Shown in pieces: positions 35,289 to 44,015 of a DNA stretch of 64,000 bases (the stretch's first letter is position 1; each line of letters starts with the position of its first letter). Origin of the DNA: Oceanihabitans iliipiscarium. Lineage in GTDB: Bacteria; Bacteroidota; Bacteroidia; Flavobacteriales; Flavobacteriaceae. The notes beneath the pieces are model-generated. The model saw only the letters and a program-made list of their open reading frames with translations. It was not told where the DNA came from and searched no databases. A program made the translations under genes and the position numbers. The stretch is taken from assembly GCF_042686125.1 (NCBI RefSeq), contig NZ_JBHUOV010000002.1, positions 248,001 to 312,000 of the forward strand. Direction: 5' to 3'.

Positions 35289-36446
35289 TTAACTTACAAA
35301 ATACATTTCCACTTCGCCTTTACCTTTAGTATTTATTTTACCTCTGCTTTCGAAAGTAAAAATAGGGTCGCCTTTTAAAAGTTCATAAGTATCATGTGAA
35401 ATATTAACTTTACCCTCCAATCCAGCAGTTTCTAATCGGCTAGCAACATTAACAGTATTACCCCAAAGGTCATAGGCAAATTTATCTTTACCAACAATAC
35501 CTGCGACTACAGGACCTGAATGAATACCTACTCTCATTTTCCATTCAATGTCATTGGTTTTATTTCTATTTTGAATAAAATTTTGCATTTTTTTTGCTAC
35601 TCTAACACATTTATAAGCATGCTTATCATCAGCTTCAGGCAAGCCACACACTGCCATGTAAGAATCACCTATTGTTTTTATTTTTTCGAGAGATTCTTCT
35701 CTAATTAAATCATCAAAATGAAAAAAGATTTCGTTTAACTCTTTAACTATTTTTTTAGCGGAAACCGTTGAAGCAATTTGTGTAAATCCCATAAAATCGG
35801 TAAAAATAACACTAACATTTTCATGTCTAACAGTTGCAATTTTTCCTTTAGCAATTAATTCTCTAGCAATTTTTCTTGGTAAAATATTGTACAATAGCAA
35901 TTCTGTTTTTTCCTTCTCTTTTCGAAGAAGATCCGATTTTTCTTCTAATTCTTTAGTTCTAATAGTAACTAATTCTTGAAGTCTATTATTTTTTGCTTTT
36001 AAAGCATCAATAGGAAAAGATTCTCCTATATCTTGATCATTAGAAGGCATAGATATATGACTATGAGCAATTAACCACTTATCATTTTTAAGTACAAAAA
36101 TTGTAGTAAACCTTAATTGAAGGTTAAGAGGTGTGCCGTCATCTAATTCGAAACTCACAATAGCCACAGCTTCAACATAGCCACTAGTACTTGATAATAC
36201 CATAGCTTTTTTATAAGTGTAATTTATAGATAATGGCTTATGAAATTCATTAAAATCAGATTTAAAATTCTGAACCACTTCATGATAGTCTTTTCCTAAT
36301 TCATGATCTCCAGTTCCAATAGTACTTATTGAATTATTAAAAAAAGGGATAATATCATCTAAAGTATTTTCTTTATTATCTCTATTTGCCCAAATATCCC
36401 AGAATGTATCAAATGCTAAGAGAATTTCATTTTTAATTGAATCCAT
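35289..36446 (-). CDS. class III adenylyl cyclase with SnoaL-like sensor domain
   Basis: Residues 1-135 form a SnoaL/NTF2-like domain (RFTTIFVLKNDKWLIAHSH), 145-190 a coiled coil, and 200-385 the class III cyclase domain. Metal-binding Asp217 (IFTDFMGFT) and Asp261 (IGDSYM), adenine-selecting Lys257 and Asp326 (AYDLWGN), and Asn333/Arg337 (NTVNVASR) are all in place, which predicts ATP as substrate and activity as a dimer. No membrane segment is seen, so it is cytosolic. The input to the SnoaL domain is unknown. It follows the HD-domain gene on the same strand by 24 bases. Confidence 0.9.
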   Translation of the reverse strand: MDSIKNEILLAFDTFWDIWANRDNKENTLDDIIPFFNNSISTIGTGDHELGKDYHEVVQNFKSDFNEFHKPLSINYTYKKAMVLSSTSGYVEAVAIVSFELDDGTPLNLQLRFTTIFVLKNDKWLIAHSHISMPSNDQDIGESFPIDALKAKNNRLQELVTIRTKELEEKSDLLRKEKEKTELLLYNILPRKIARELIAKGKIATVRHENVSVIFTDFMGFTQIASTVSAKKIVKELNEIFFHFDDLIREESLEKIKTIGDSYMAVCGLPEADDKHAYKCVRVAKKMQNFIQNRNKTNDIEWKMRVGIHSGPVVAGIVGKDKFAYDLWGNTVNVASRLETAGLEGKVNISHDTYELLKGDPIFTFESRGKINTKGKGEVEMYFVS

Positions 36447-36470
36447 AATTATATTATTTAATAGCGTTAC

Positions 36471-37055
36471 TTATAAATTTTCTTGAATTAGAATATCTAA
36501 ATTTTTGTTTTTTCTAAATTCTTTATATTGTTTACAATACTTAGTATGGTAGCTATGGGCTTTTAAAAATTGAATCTGAATTTTATTCCATTCTTTGCGA
36601 GTAAGTTTATTATTATAATGTTTTAATTCTTTATATAATCTATCACCATTTACTTTAAAAGAATTGGTGCTTAAATATTCTAGGTCGGCATCAGCAATTA
36701 TTTTTTCTAATAGATTTTTAGGTGTTTGCGGAATTTTAGTAGCCATGATCATTCCACATATTCTATCAATATCTGCTTTAGAAAAATTATAGTTACTAAG
36801 CTTATGCCTAGCATACTCTGTACTTTTTTTTTCATGATCAATATGACTTTTAATAAAACCAATATCATGAAATAAAGCAGCAACTTTTATCAATTTTAGT
36901 TCATGCTCCGAAATTTTTTCTTTATTAGCTATATATATTGCACGATCAAGGACATATAAAGTATGATTAATATCATGATAGGTCAAATGGCTAGGTAATT
37001 GTTGTTTTAAAGTCTCAGTAATTTTATTGTATAAAATTTTAAAATCTAAATCCAT
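36471..37055 (-). CDS. HD-domain phosphohydrolase
   Basis: 194 residues with the H...HD...D layout: TYHDINHTLYVLDR near residue 25, LFHDIGFI near residue 62 and ADADLEYLS near residue 121. HD proteins hydrolyse nucleotides or cyclic nucleotides; the substrate is not readable from the sequence. The gene shares one base with the YitT gene and precedes the adenylyl cyclase. The pairing suggests cyclic-nucleotide turnover. Confidence 0.87.
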   Translation of the reverse strand: MDLDFKILYNKITETLKQQLPSHLTYHDINHTLYVLDRAIYIANKEKISEHELKLIKVAALFHDIGFIKSHIDHEKKSTEYARHKLSNYNFSKADIDRICGMIMATKIPQTPKNLLEKIIADADLEYLSTNSFKVNGDRLYKELKHYNNKLTRKEWNKIQIQFLKAHSYHTKYCKQYKEFRKNKNLDILIQENL

Positions 37056-37945
37056 TAATGACTATTTTTTTTAATAGTTATACCTCCTCCAACTTCTCTA
37101 ATATTTTGAACAAACATAAATGCCTTAGGCTCTGCTTCTGCTATGGCTTTCTTTATTTTATGCATTTCTAATCGAGTTACAACGGCTACTATAATATCGC
37201 AATCATATTTAACTCCATAATTCCCTGGTAAGTTGCCTCTTTCTCCTTTGTAAACAGTAATAGGTTTATTGAAATCATTAACTATAATTTGTTTTACTAA
37301 TTCAGGTTCTGGTGAAATTATAGTAAGCGAAATCAATTTTTCAAAACCATCAACAACGTAATCAGAAACGCGTAATGCAGTAAAAAAAGTAATTATAGAA
37401 TACATTGCTTTTTCAATTCCTAAAAAGAAAGCAATGACTAAAAAAATTGTAGTATTAATAGCCATAATAATTTCAGAAGTAGAAAGCCCTAATTTTTTAT
37501 TAGTATATTCTGCTATTACTTCTAATCCATCAATAACACCACCACCACGAATGACAAATCCAATCCCTAAGCCAACAAAGACACCACCAAAAATTGCTGT
37601 TAAAAAATGATCATATGTAACAGGAGGTATTGGAAGAATATTAATTAATATTCCTAATATAATTAGTGACAAAAATGCATGCGCTGCAAAGTTTTTTCCA
37701 ATTTTCTTATAGCCAATATACACAAAAGGTAGATTTAGTAAAATCAATGGTATACTAACATCTATATGATAGAATTCATGAACTAAAATAGAAATCCCTA
37801 AAATACCTCCATCTAAAAAGTGATTAGGAATCATAAACCCTTTAATAGCTATGGTTGCACATAAAACACCAATAAACTTTAATAATAATGATTTTAAAGA
37901 AAATATAGATTTCAGACTAAAGGGTTCTGAAGTAGAATGGCTCAT
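37055..37945 (-). CDS. YitT-family membrane protein (DUF2179 C-terminus)
   Basis: 296 residues: five or six membrane helices (IGVLCATIAIKGFMIPNHFLD is the first) and a soluble C-terminal DUF2179 domain (about 225-290; YKGERGNLPGNYGVKYDCDI). YitT proteins are inner-membrane proteins of unknown transport role; DUF2179 resembles small-ligand-binding domains. It is the first gene of the YitT/HD/cyclase cluster, overlapping the HD gene by one base. Confidence 0.87.
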   Translation of the reverse strand: MSHSTSEPFSLKSIFSLKSLLLKFIGVLCATIAIKGFMIPNHFLDGGILGISILVHEFYHIDVSIPLILLNLPFVYIGYKKIGKNFAAHAFLSLIILGILINILPIPPVTYDHFLTAIFGGVFVGLGIGFVIRGGGVIDGLEVIAEYTNKKLGLSTSEIIMAINTTIFLVIAFFLGIEKAMYSIITFFTALRVSDYVVDGFEKLISLTIISPEPELVKQIIVNDFNKPITVYKGERGNLPGNYGVKYDCDIIVAVVTRLEMHKIKKAIAEAEPKAFMFVQNIREVGGGITIKKNSH

Positions 37946-38093
37946 TTAAATAAATTTAATTTGAACTAATTTACATAAAAATAAAATATATTAAACTTTA
38001 AACTATCATATTCGAATTTTATAAAACAGAACTCTTATTAAAACTATCAACAACCTGTTAATAATTACATTTCTAAAATAGTTTATTTACTTC

Positions 38094-38101
38094 TATATTT
38101 G
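38094..38101 (+). promoter_or_regulatory. putative -7 element for the GMP reductase gene
   Basis: TATATTTG, 21 bases before the ATG at 38123. Confidence 0.55.
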
Positions 38102-38122
38102 ATTATCTCCTAATTAAAGAAT

Positions 38123-39166
38123 ATGCGCATAGAATACGATATAAAGCTTGGTTTTAAAGATGTCATGATTAGACCTAAACGCTCAACACTAAAGAGTCGA
38201 TCCCAAGTATCCTTACAACGTGAATTTCAATTTTTACATAGTAAAACTAAATGGCAAGGTATTCCTATTATGGCTGCCAATATGGATACGGTTGGCACTT
38301 TTGAGATGGCTCTGGCTTTAAGTCAAAAAGGATTATTTACTGCTATTCATAAACACTACTCGGTTACAGATTGGAACGTTTTTTCTAGTAATGCGCCTGA
38401 AGGGATAGAAAATTATATCGCAATTAGCACAGGCACTGGTGCTCAAGATGCTGAAAAGCTAGCTGAAATTTTCAGCTTTAATCCGCATTTTAAATTTATT
38501 TGTATTGATGTCGCTAATGGTTATTCTGAACATTTTGTTGATTTTGTTAAACATACACGTACACAATATCCAGATAAAGTCATTATTGCAGGAAATGTAG
38601 TTACGGGTGAAATGGTAGAAGAATTACTCCTTGCTGGTGCAGATATCATTAAGGTTGGAATTGGTCCAGGAAGTGTGTGTACTACACGTGTAAAAACAGG
38701 TGTAGGTTATCCGCAATTATCAGCTATTATCGAATGTGCTGATGCTGCACATGGTTTAGGTGGTCATATTATAAGTGATGGTGGTTGTACCATTCCTGGA
38801 GATGTGGCTAAAGCATTTGGTGCAGGAGCAGATTTTGTAATGCTTGGTGGTATGCTTGCTGGCCATGAAGAATCTGGAGGTGAATTAATTGAAGATAATG
38901 GCAAACATTATAAGCAATTTTATGGCATGAGTTCTAATACTGCCATGGATAAACATGTTGGTGGTGTAGCAGAATATAGAGCTAGTGAAGGAAAAACGGT
39001 TAAAGTTCCTTATAAAGGTAAAGTCGATCACACGCTTTTAGATATTCTTGGTGGTATAAGAAGTACTTGTACTTATGTTGGTGCTTCTCGATTAAAAGAA
39101 CTAACAAAGCGTACAACCTTTATTCGTGTTGCTGAACAAGAAAATCAAGTGTACTCAAAGGAATAA
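38123..39166 (+). CDS. guaC: GMP reductase
   Basis: 347 residues, the size of GuaC and lacking the CBS domains of IMP dehydrogenase. The phosphate-binding and catalytic loop is GIGPGSVCTTR with Cys186; the N-terminus DVMIRPKRSTLKSRSQVSL and IPIMAANMDTVGTFEMA are typical of GMP reductase rather than GuaB. It converts GMP to IMP with NADPH in purine salvage. Monocistronic from its own promoter motif. Confidence 0.94.
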   Translation: MRIEYDIKLGFKDVMIRPKRSTLKSRSQVSLQREFQFLHSKTKWQGIPIMAANMDTVGTFEMALALSQKGLFTAIHKHYSVTDWNVFSSNAPEGIENYIAISTGTGAQDAEKLAEIFSFNPHFKFICIDVANGYSEHFVDFVKHTRTQYPDKVIIAGNVVTGEMVEELLLAGADIIKVGIGPGSVCTTRVKTGVGYPQLSAIIECADAAHGLGGHIISDGGCTIPGDVAKAFGAGADFVMLGGMLAGHEESGGELIEDNGKHYKQFYGMSSNTAMDKHVGGVAEYRASEGKTVKVPYKGKVDHTLLDILGGIRSTCTYVGASRLKELTKRTTFIRVAEQENQVYSKE

Positions 39167-39189
39167 TACTACACCAAAAAAAATAGACG

Positions 39190-39197
39190 TACCTTTG
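39190..39197 (+). promoter_or_regulatory. putative -7 element for the DEAD-box operon
   Basis: TACCTTTG, 48 bases before the ATG at 39246. The long leader is common for cold-responsive helicase genes, but no specific element is recognised. Confidence 0.55.
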
Positions 39198-39245
39198 TGA
39201 CTTACAAAATGACAAGCGTAAATTGTCATTGACCAAATTTATCAT

Positions 39246-40544
39246 ATGTCATTTAAAGCATTAGGCTTATCTGAAGCCTTATTAAAAGCTGTCCAAAAAA
39301 AAGGGTACACTACACCAAGTCCAATTCAACAAAAAGCTATCCCTCCTATTTTACTGGGAAAAGATGTTCTAGCATCTGCACAAACAGGTACTGGTAAAAC
39401 GGCTGGTTTCACATTACCTTTATTACATATACTATCTGAAAATCCAAAAGAAAAATACAGACCAATTCGCGCATTAATTCTAACACCAACACGAGAATTA
39501 GCGGCACAAGTTTATGCTAATGTTAGAGAATATAGCGAATATCTGAATATAAGAAGTGCAGTCATTTTTGGAGGTGTAAATCAAAAACCTCAAGTCGCAA
39601 CCATACGACAAGGTGTTGATGTGCTTGTCGCTACACCAGGACGTTTATTAGATTTAGAGTCTCAGAATCTATTGTCTTTAAAACGTGTTGAGATTTTTGT
39701 GTTAGATGAAGCAGATCGAATGCTTGATATGGGATTTTTAAGAGATATCGAACGCGTGATGAGATTGATGCCTGATCGAAGACAAAACTTAATGTTTTCA
39801 GCCACCTTTTCTAAGGATATCAAAAAATTAGCTCATGGGATTTTACACAATCCTATTCAAGTTGAAGCTACGCCAGAAAACACAACGGTTGATGCCATTT
39901 CGCAAAAAGTATTTCGAGTTGCAAAAAGCAAAAAAACAGCACTAATCCTAAAACTCATTATTGATGGACAATGGAATCAAGTTTTAGTATTCACACGTAC
40001 TAAACATGGTGCTAATAAGCTGACTAAAAAAATGATTAGTGCTAATATCTCTGCAGCTGCTATTCATGGCAACAAAAGTCAAGGTGCAAGAACTAAAGCA
40101 CTTGCTGGTTTTAAAAGTGGACGTATAAGTGTTTTAGTGGCTACAGATATTGCGGCACGTGGATTAGATATTCCGTTATTACCTCATGTTGTGAATTTTG
40201 AATTGCCAAATATTTCAGAAGATTATGTACATCGTATTGGCAGAACAGGTCGTGCTGGCGCTCAAGGAGAAGCTATTTCTTTAGTTTGTACAGAAGAGCT
40301 AGGATATTTAAGAGACATTGAAAAATTAGTCGATTTAAAAATTCCATCAGAAACCATTGAAGATTTTGAACCAGATCCAAATGAACCCACTGCACCAAAA
40401 AAACAAGGACAAGGACGTTCTAATAATTCAAGAAAAAGCAAAGGGCAAAATGCTTCAAAACACACAGAAGGCAACAGAACAAATAAAAACAGGAATAGAA
40501 ATAGAAACTCTAGACGAAATAGAAATTCCAATTCAAAAAAATAA
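39246..40544 (+). CDS. DEAD-box RNA helicase, RhlE-type
   Basis: 432 residues with motif I AQTGTGKT (45-52), PTRELAAQ, DEAD in FVLDEADRMLDMG, SAT, and HRIGRTGRAG. The Q motif PSPIQQKAIP lies near residue 25. The C-terminal 60 residues are a basic, Asn/Arg-rich tail for RNA binding. It unwinds short RNA duplexes in ribosome assembly or RNA decay. Its stop overlaps the ATG of the next small gene (TAATG), giving a three-gene operon. Confidence 0.95.
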   Translation: MSFKALGLSEALLKAVQKKGYTTPSPIQQKAIPPILLGKDVLASAQTGTGKTAGFTLPLLHILSENPKEKYRPIRALILTPTRELAAQVYANVREYSEYLNIRSAVIFGGVNQKPQVATIRQGVDVLVATPGRLLDLESQNLLSLKRVEIFVLDEADRMLDMGFLRDIERVMRLMPDRRQNLMFSATFSKDIKKLAHGILHNPIQVEATPENTTVDAISQKVFRVAKSKKTALILKLIIDGQWNQVLVFTRTKHGANKLTKKMISANISAAAIHGNKSQGARTKALAGFKSGRISVLVATDIAARGLDIPLLPHVVNFELPNISEDYVHRIGRTGRAGAQGEAISLVCTEELGYLRDIEKLVDLKIPSETIEDFEPDPNEPTAPKKQGQGRSNNSRKSKGQNASKHTEGNRTNKNRNRNRNSRRNRNSNSKK

Positions 40545-40753
40545 TGAGACCAGAACTCAAAAACAAAATCATATCAGTCTGCAACCAAAAGATTCAACAA
40601 AAAGGTGAAAATGTGGGTTTATCCTTTTATGCCTTCTTTGCCAATAAAAATGATAACCCTGAATTATTAATGGAAGCAGCGACATGGTGGATTTTAACGC
40701 ACCAACTCGATCACTTCGAAAAAGCTGTTAAAATTAAAAGCCTAGTTGAATAA
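40544..40753 (+). CDS. small DUF6500-like protein
   Basis: 69 residues (MRPELKNKIISVCNQ ... AATWWILTHQLDHFEKA), probably all helical and cytosolic. I believe it belongs to DUF6500. Both its start and stop overlap neighbouring genes by one base, so its translation is coupled to the helicase and to the VF530 protein. The function is unknown; an RNA- or nucleoid-related role is suggested only by the neighbours. Confidence 0.75.
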   Translation: MRPELKNKIISVCNQKIQQKGENVGLSFYAFFANKNDNPELLMEAATWWILTHQLDHFEKAVKIKSLVE

Positions 40754-40980
40754 TGACTGCTCAACCAAACAATCCATTACACGGAATAAAGTTAGAGCAA
40801 ATTGTAACTGAATTACAAGCGCATTATGGTTGGGAATATTTAGGCTATACAATAAACATTAGATGTTTTACACATGACCCTTCAGTAAAATCGAGTTTAA
40901 AATTCTTAAGACAAACACCTTGGGCGAGAACTAAAGTTGAAGCTTTATATTTAGAAATGCTTTCTAAAAGACGAAAGTAA
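40753..40980 (+). CDS. VF530-family DNA-binding protein (DUF2132)
   Basis: 75 residues matching the VF530 family: NPLHGIKLEQIVTELQAHYG, INIRCFTHDPSVKSSLKFL and WARTKVEALYL. The family has a small helical fold reported to bind DNA, and the exact role is unclear. It closes the helicase operon and is convergent with the RetSat-like gene, which ends two bases later. Confidence 0.9.
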   Translation: MTAQPNNPLHGIKLEQIVTELQAHYGWEYLGYTINIRCFTHDPSVKSSLKFLRQTPWARTKVEALYLEMLSKRRK

Positions 40981-40981
40981 T

Positions 40982-42697
40982 TTAGCCTTCAGTTTTTGCA
41001 AATATATCGCCTCCAGAAGCCAATCGTGCTTTTTTCACTTCGATTTTTTTGGTCATCCATTCTGGATAATTAGAATCATCTTCAGCCTCAAAAATGCGCA
41101 AACTTTGATTGTCTTCGAGACTTAATAAATCATCTTGCCTTCTCCCTAAAATAGCTCCAGCTGTTTGCACTCCAGAATACCCAGCTCCAGCAACTCCATG
41201 AGACACAATTGAAGCACCACACATATACATGTTTTCAATTTCACTCTTTTGTTTATAGGCAAAAGGTCCAATATGTTTTAAACTTTTTTCGGTTCCATAT
41301 ACATTGCCCCGAGTTGTATTGATGTAATATTCATTGGTCATTGGAGTACCTAAATCCTTATGCACAATAGCATCAGTTATACCAGGAATTACCTTTTCTA
41401 AAGTCACTAAAAACTTTTGAATAATTTGTTCTTTAAACTTTAAGTATCTTGCTGAACGCTCTACAGGTTCGTCTTTAAAATCCGCGAAAGCGTCGTAATT
41501 AATATAGGTAATAGCTTCAATAGTATGATAGCGACCATCGAAACTAATTGGATCTTTTAATGAGGTACAACTAATAAACATGCCAGAGAATTCTTCGCCA
41601 TCAAGAATATTAGTTTTCTGCATATCATCATTTATGGTATCCAAATCTTTATTAGGAATTCTCCAGATATTCCCTGAATCTAATCCTGCTTTTTTGACAT
41701 CCATATCAACCGTTAAAAATAACATTAATGATGTACAAGAATAAGTCGTGTTGTTTAACTTCTTTAATAGTTTTTTGCTAAGATGTTCTCTTCCTATTAA
41801 ATTAAAATAAGTAGTATCTGGATCTGCATTAGATATGATATGATTAGCATAAATCTTTTCTCCTGAAGACAGCTCTACACCTACAGCTTTTTTCTTTTTC
41901 TTATCTTCAATCAAAATAGACTTTACAGGAGTACTCGTTTTAATTTTACCATTAAAAGCTTTGATTTTATTCGTCATTGCTTTCACCAAAGCACCTCCTC
42001 CACCCATTGGATAAAAACCCCCTTCAGCATAATGACACATGATTGCTGCATGCATAATAAAACTTGCTTTTCCTGGAGGCAAACCATGGTTGCCAAACTG
42101 AATATTTAAAATATTTTGTAACAAAGGATCTTTAACATGCCAATTAATAACACGCTTTAAGGTAAAAGGAGAATACTTTCCCATATGCTTAGTACGAAAT
42201 GGAATTGTAATTTGTTGCCACCAACCTCTTATTTTTGGTATGAGTTGTAATTGCCTTCCAACATTTCTAACCAATTTCAGATATTTTGTAATGCCCTTTT
42301 TTTCATGAGGAAAACGTGCTATAAGATCCTTTTGAAAGTCCTCCCAATTTGCAGAATAATCAAATCGTTCTTCACCTATCCAGCAATGGTCAAATCCTTT
42401 AGGATTCATTCTGTAAAACCCAATATCGTTGGCAATGCCAAGGCCTTCATACAACTCACAAGAGGATTGCCCTTTTTCCATTAAGCCAACATAGTGTACA
42501 CCAGGAGTGAAGCGATAACCGTTAAGATAAAAACTATGACACCAACCACCTGGAACATCGTGTTGTTCTAAAACTAAAACCTTTTGTCCGTCTCTAGCAA
42601 GACAAATAGCAGCTGATAATCCACCAACTCCTGAACCTATAATTATTGTATCGTACTGATTATCTTGTAGTTGATTTTCTGAAGTTGATTTTATCAT
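40982..42697 (-). CDS. RetSat/carotenoid-isomerase-type FAD oxidoreductase
   Basis: 571 residues with an N-terminal FAD-binding Rossmann motif (IIGSGVGGLSAAICLARDG, then VLVLEQ) and the CrtISO/retinol-saturase signature VPGGWCHSF ... FTPGVHYVG. The C-terminal FAD-contacting segment is MYMCGASIVSHGVAGAGYSG. Enzymes of this group reduce or isomerise polyene double bonds; the substrate here could be a carotenoid, a flexirubin-like pigment or a retinoid. No carotenoid genes are adjacent. No signal peptide. Confidence 0.85.
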   Translation of the reverse strand: MIKSTSENQLQDNQYDTIIIGSGVGGLSAAICLARDGQKVLVLEQHDVPGGWCHSFYLNGYRFTPGVHYVGLMEKGQSSCELYEGLGIANDIGFYRMNPKGFDHCWIGEERFDYSANWEDFQKDLIARFPHEKKGITKYLKLVRNVGRQLQLIPKIRGWWQQITIPFRTKHMGKYSPFTLKRVINWHVKDPLLQNILNIQFGNHGLPPGKASFIMHAAIMCHYAEGGFYPMGGGGALVKAMTNKIKAFNGKIKTSTPVKSILIEDKKKKKAVGVELSSGEKIYANHIISNADPDTTYFNLIGREHLSKKLLKKLNNTTYSCTSLMLFLTVDMDVKKAGLDSGNIWRIPNKDLDTINDDMQKTNILDGEEFSGMFISCTSLKDPISFDGRYHTIEAITYINYDAFADFKDEPVERSARYLKFKEQIIQKFLVTLEKVIPGITDAIVHKDLGTPMTNEYYINTTRGNVYGTEKSLKHIGPFAYKQKSEIENMYMCGASIVSHGVAGAGYSGVQTAGAILGRRQDDLLSLEDNQSLRIFEAEDDSNYPEWMTKKIEVKKARLASGGDIFAKTEG

Positions 42698-42734
42698 GTG
42701 TTACAAGATAATTTTATTTTTTAAATCTATAAAA

Positions 42735-43097
42735 CTAAAGCCCTTTTATTAATAATTCCGCCGTTGCAGGGTTGGTTGCTAGTGGTACGTCATGCACATC
42801 GCAGATACGCATAAGCATAAGCACATCTGGTTCATGAGGATGTTTTTCTAATGGATCTCTAAAAAATAGCACTAAATTACATTTTCCTTCTGCAACTCTA
42901 GCTGCAATTTGCGCGTCACCACCTAGTGGTCCAGATAATAATCTGGTAACGTCAAACCCTGCTTTTTTCACTTTTTTACCAGTAGTTCCTGTAGATACTA
43001 ATGTAATTTCTTTCTGATGAAAAATTTCTTTATGCTCATTTAAAAACTGAACCATTTCAGCTTTTTTCCCATCGTGGGCAATAATAGCTATTTCCAT
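42735..43097 (-). CDS. mgsA: methylglyoxal synthase
   Basis: 120 residues, slightly shorter than E. coli MgsA. The phosphate-binding and catalytic region is STGTTG ... LLSGPLGGDAQI with catalytic Asp61; Asp81, His87 and Asp91 (FFRDPLEKHPHEPD) complete the site. It turns dihydroxyacetone phosphate into methylglyoxal, a relief path when phosphate is short or glycolysis is overfed. Its ATG overlaps the stop of the kinase gene, and it lies downstream of pfkA and gap, so it belongs to a glycolytic cluster. Confidence 0.93.
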   Translation of the reverse strand: MEIAIIAHDGKKAEMVQFLNEHKEIFHQKEITLVSTGTTGKKVKKAGFDVTRLLSGPLGGDAQIAARVAEGKCNLVLFFRDPLEKHPHEPDVLMLMRICDVHDVPLATNPATAELLIKGL

Positions 43098-43960
43098 TAA
43101 TTTAAGTTATTAATATGATATTTACTTAAGCCCTCAATAGGACTTCTTACAAAATTACCAACTTTAAAGCCAAGTGCTTTAGCTACGGTTCTAATTTCTT
43201 TTTGAGAGAAAAAAGCAATAGAGCCTGCAAAATGTACAGGCACATTAGCCAACTCATCTTTAAATTGGTAAATCATATTTTTTGCAAATAAAGTGATTCC
43301 TGATGTTATAAGGTTAGAAATGTATTCAGACTCATTATTCAAAAACATGAACTCAGCAAAAGCCGCTAAATAGGCATTTGGATTGGGTTGTTTATAAAGG
43401 TTATACTTTATATAATCAGGCTCAACATTAAACTGACTAGCAAATGAAGCTTTTAAATTTTCTGGCATATGATTAAAATAATAATCACGAAGAAGTTGTT
43501 TGCCAAAATAATTTCCTGAAGCATCATCCATAATTGAATACCCAAGAGAGTCTACACGTTGATGCAAATGTTTGCCATCATAGTAACTGCAATTAGAGCC
43601 TGTACCTAAAATACAGACTATAGCTGCTTCATTTGGTGTGCTTATTGAAGCTCTAACGGCAGCCATGGTATCTTCTTGCACCTCAACGATAGCTTTTTTA
43701 AAAATGCGTTCTAGTATATTCTTTAATAGTTGTCTAGGTTTTTCAGTACCACAACCAGCACCATAAAAGAAAACATGAGTGACTTCCTTTTTACTTTGCA
43801 TAAGGACATCACTTTTTTTAATGATTTTAGTGAGTTTTTTTTCGCTAAGAATTGCTGGGTTTAAGCCTTTAGTTCTTACTTTTTCAAAACATTGCTTTCC
43901 TTTTTGGTCTAATGCAATCCAATCGCATTTTGTAGATCCGCTATCAGCTATTAATATCAT
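43097..43960 (-). CDS. N-acetylglucosamine kinase-like BadF/BadG ATPase
   Basis: 287 residues of the ASKHA kinase fold: phosphate-1 motif IADSGSTKCDW at the N-terminus and phosphate-2 CILGTGSNCSYYDG in the middle (about 140), plus the conserved IMDDASGNYFGKQLL. Homologues phosphorylate N-acetylglucosamine or similar amino sugars with ATP. A small-sugar kinase fits the pfkA-gap-mgsA neighbourhood, though the exact sugar is not proven. A strong terminator lies between gap and this gene, so it needs readthrough or its own promoter. Confidence 0.87.
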   Translation of the reverse strand: MILIADSGSTKCDWIALDQKGKQCFEKVRTKGLNPAILSEKKLTKIIKKSDVLMQSKKEVTHVFFYGAGCGTEKPRQLLKNILERIFKKAIVEVQEDTMAAVRASISTPNEAAIVCILGTGSNCSYYDGKHLHQRVDSLGYSIMDDASGNYFGKQLLRDYYFNHMPENLKASFASQFNVEPDYIKYNLYKQPNPNAYLAAFAEFMFLNNESEYISNLITSGITLFAKNMIYQFKDELANVPVHFAGSIAFFSQKEIRTVAKALGFKVGNFVRSPIEGLSKYHINNLN

Positions 43961-43971
43961 ATATCAAAAAT

Positions 43972-44003
43972 AAAAAAAGCTGTTAATAAAAATTAACAGC
44001 TTC
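43972..44003 (-). terminator. rho-independent terminator after gap
   Basis: Stem AAGCTGTTAAT (43977-43987) / ATTAACAGCTT (43992-44002) with a 4-base loop. On the minus strand a T-run follows. It separates gap from the GlcNAc-kinase-like gene. Confidence 0.88.
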
Positions 44004-44015
44004 ACTTTGTGTTTT

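Noticed and set aside
40262..40608. Frames on both strands over the helicase tail
   Set aside because: They are products of the low-complexity Asn/Arg-rich tail in other frames.
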